A DNA stretch of 64,000 nt, taken from contig NZ_JAUXVR010000027.1 of NCBI RefSeq assembly GCF_030680395.1, positions 84,120-148,119 on the forward strand, written 5' to 3'. Numbering within the stretch: the stretch's first letter is position 1; every line of letters starts with the position of its first letter. Below the pieces are notes generated by a model. That model ran no database searches and was not told where the DNA came from. It saw only the letters and a list, made by a program, of their open reading frames with translations. Positions 63,860 through 64,000 of the stretch are shown here, piece after piece. Position numbers and translations under genes: made by a program. The stretch comes from Methylobacter sp. GTDB lineage: Bacteria > Pseudomonadota > Gammaproteobacteria > Methylococcales > Methylomonadaceae.

Positions 63860-64000
63860 ATGGCCAAAGAAAAATTTTCACGTAGCAAGCCCCACGTAAA
63901 CGTCGGCACAATCGGTCACGTCGATCATGGTAAAACTACTTTAACTGCTGCTTTAACAAAAGTAATGGCTGAGCTCCAAGGTGGAGAAGTTAAGGCCTTT
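63860..64000 (+). CDS. tuf: Elongation factor Tu, 5' part cut by the window edge
   Basis: The first 47 codons read [20 protein letters not shown] and on through the P-loop [13 protein letters not shown], which is unmistakable EF-Tu. The tRNA trio upstream indicates the tufB-type locus. The frame is open to the end of the window. Confidence 0.97.
   Translation, partial: MAKEKFSRSKPHVNVGTIGHVDHGKTTLTAALTKVMAELQGGEVKAF

Overview
The window looks like the chromosome of a gammaproteobacterial methylotroph, most likely a ribulose-monophosphate (RuMP) methanotroph of the Methylococcales. The reasons are an hps-phi-transketolase-transaldolase cluster for formaldehyde fixation, an E. coli-like FbaA and DhaK/DhaL, and typical gammaproteobacterial gene orders: ubiG-mupP-yciK; dacA-dat-ybeD-lipB-lipA; mreBCD-mrdA-rodA-mltB-rlpA; hemA-prfA-prmC divergent from a TPR lipoprotein gene-lolB-ispE-tRNA(Gln)-prs-rplY-pth; and tRNA(Tyr)-tRNA(Gly)-tRNA(Thr)-tuf. 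No methane or methanol oxidation genes lie in the window, so methanotrophy itself is an inference.

Layout. 0-8.4 kb: uvrD, fbaA, ubiquinone and cell-wall recycling genes, sufT, a PilZ protein and an RNA methyltransferase-like gene. 8.4-13.1 kb: a small accessory island on the minus strand, with a subtilase plus AAA-ATPase pair of the IetAS type and a DUF4160/DUF2442 pair, ending at a perfect palindrome. 13.1-24.7 kb: lipoate synthesis, then cell-wall elongation genes. 24.8-28.6 kb: gatCAB with a Uma2 nuclease gene inserted. 28.6-33 kb: a repeat-rich zone with two decayed DUF1640 genes, hairpin repeats, a Sel1 protein, a type IV pilin and a GT-C/TPR membrane protein. 33-37.6 kb: an IMPase-family gene, lexA with a previously unlisted 50-residue membrane-peptide gene directly behind it, DHA kinase subunits in convergent orientation, and a NagD-like phosphatase. 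38.4-45 kb: the RuMP cluster. 45-54 kb: a DUF1097 protein and a partial MSHA pilus cluster (mshI-I2-J-K-L, then mshM-N). 54-64 kb: translation, haem, lipoprotein and nucleotide housekeeping genes and the start of tuf.

The most novel part is inside the RuMP cluster. Between transketolase and transaldolase lie two genes whose products are built from about 21 copies of a ten-residue motif, roughly [ST][GS]V-x-[KR]-Y-[LMV]-x-x-[QH], mostly spaced 20 residues apart. The first is a signal-peptide protein with one membrane span and four motifs on the cytoplasmic side. The second is soluble, with about 17 motifs. The arrangement suggests a membrane tether plus a multivalent linker, possibly organising the RuMP enzymes at a membrane. 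That function is inferred from context and architecture only.

A second notable point is the lexA locus. Its promoter carries direct repeats of the form GTTC-N7-GTTC, the type known for alphaproteobacterial LexA. The small membrane protein directly behind lexA is a candidate SOS-induced division inhibitor or membrane toxin.
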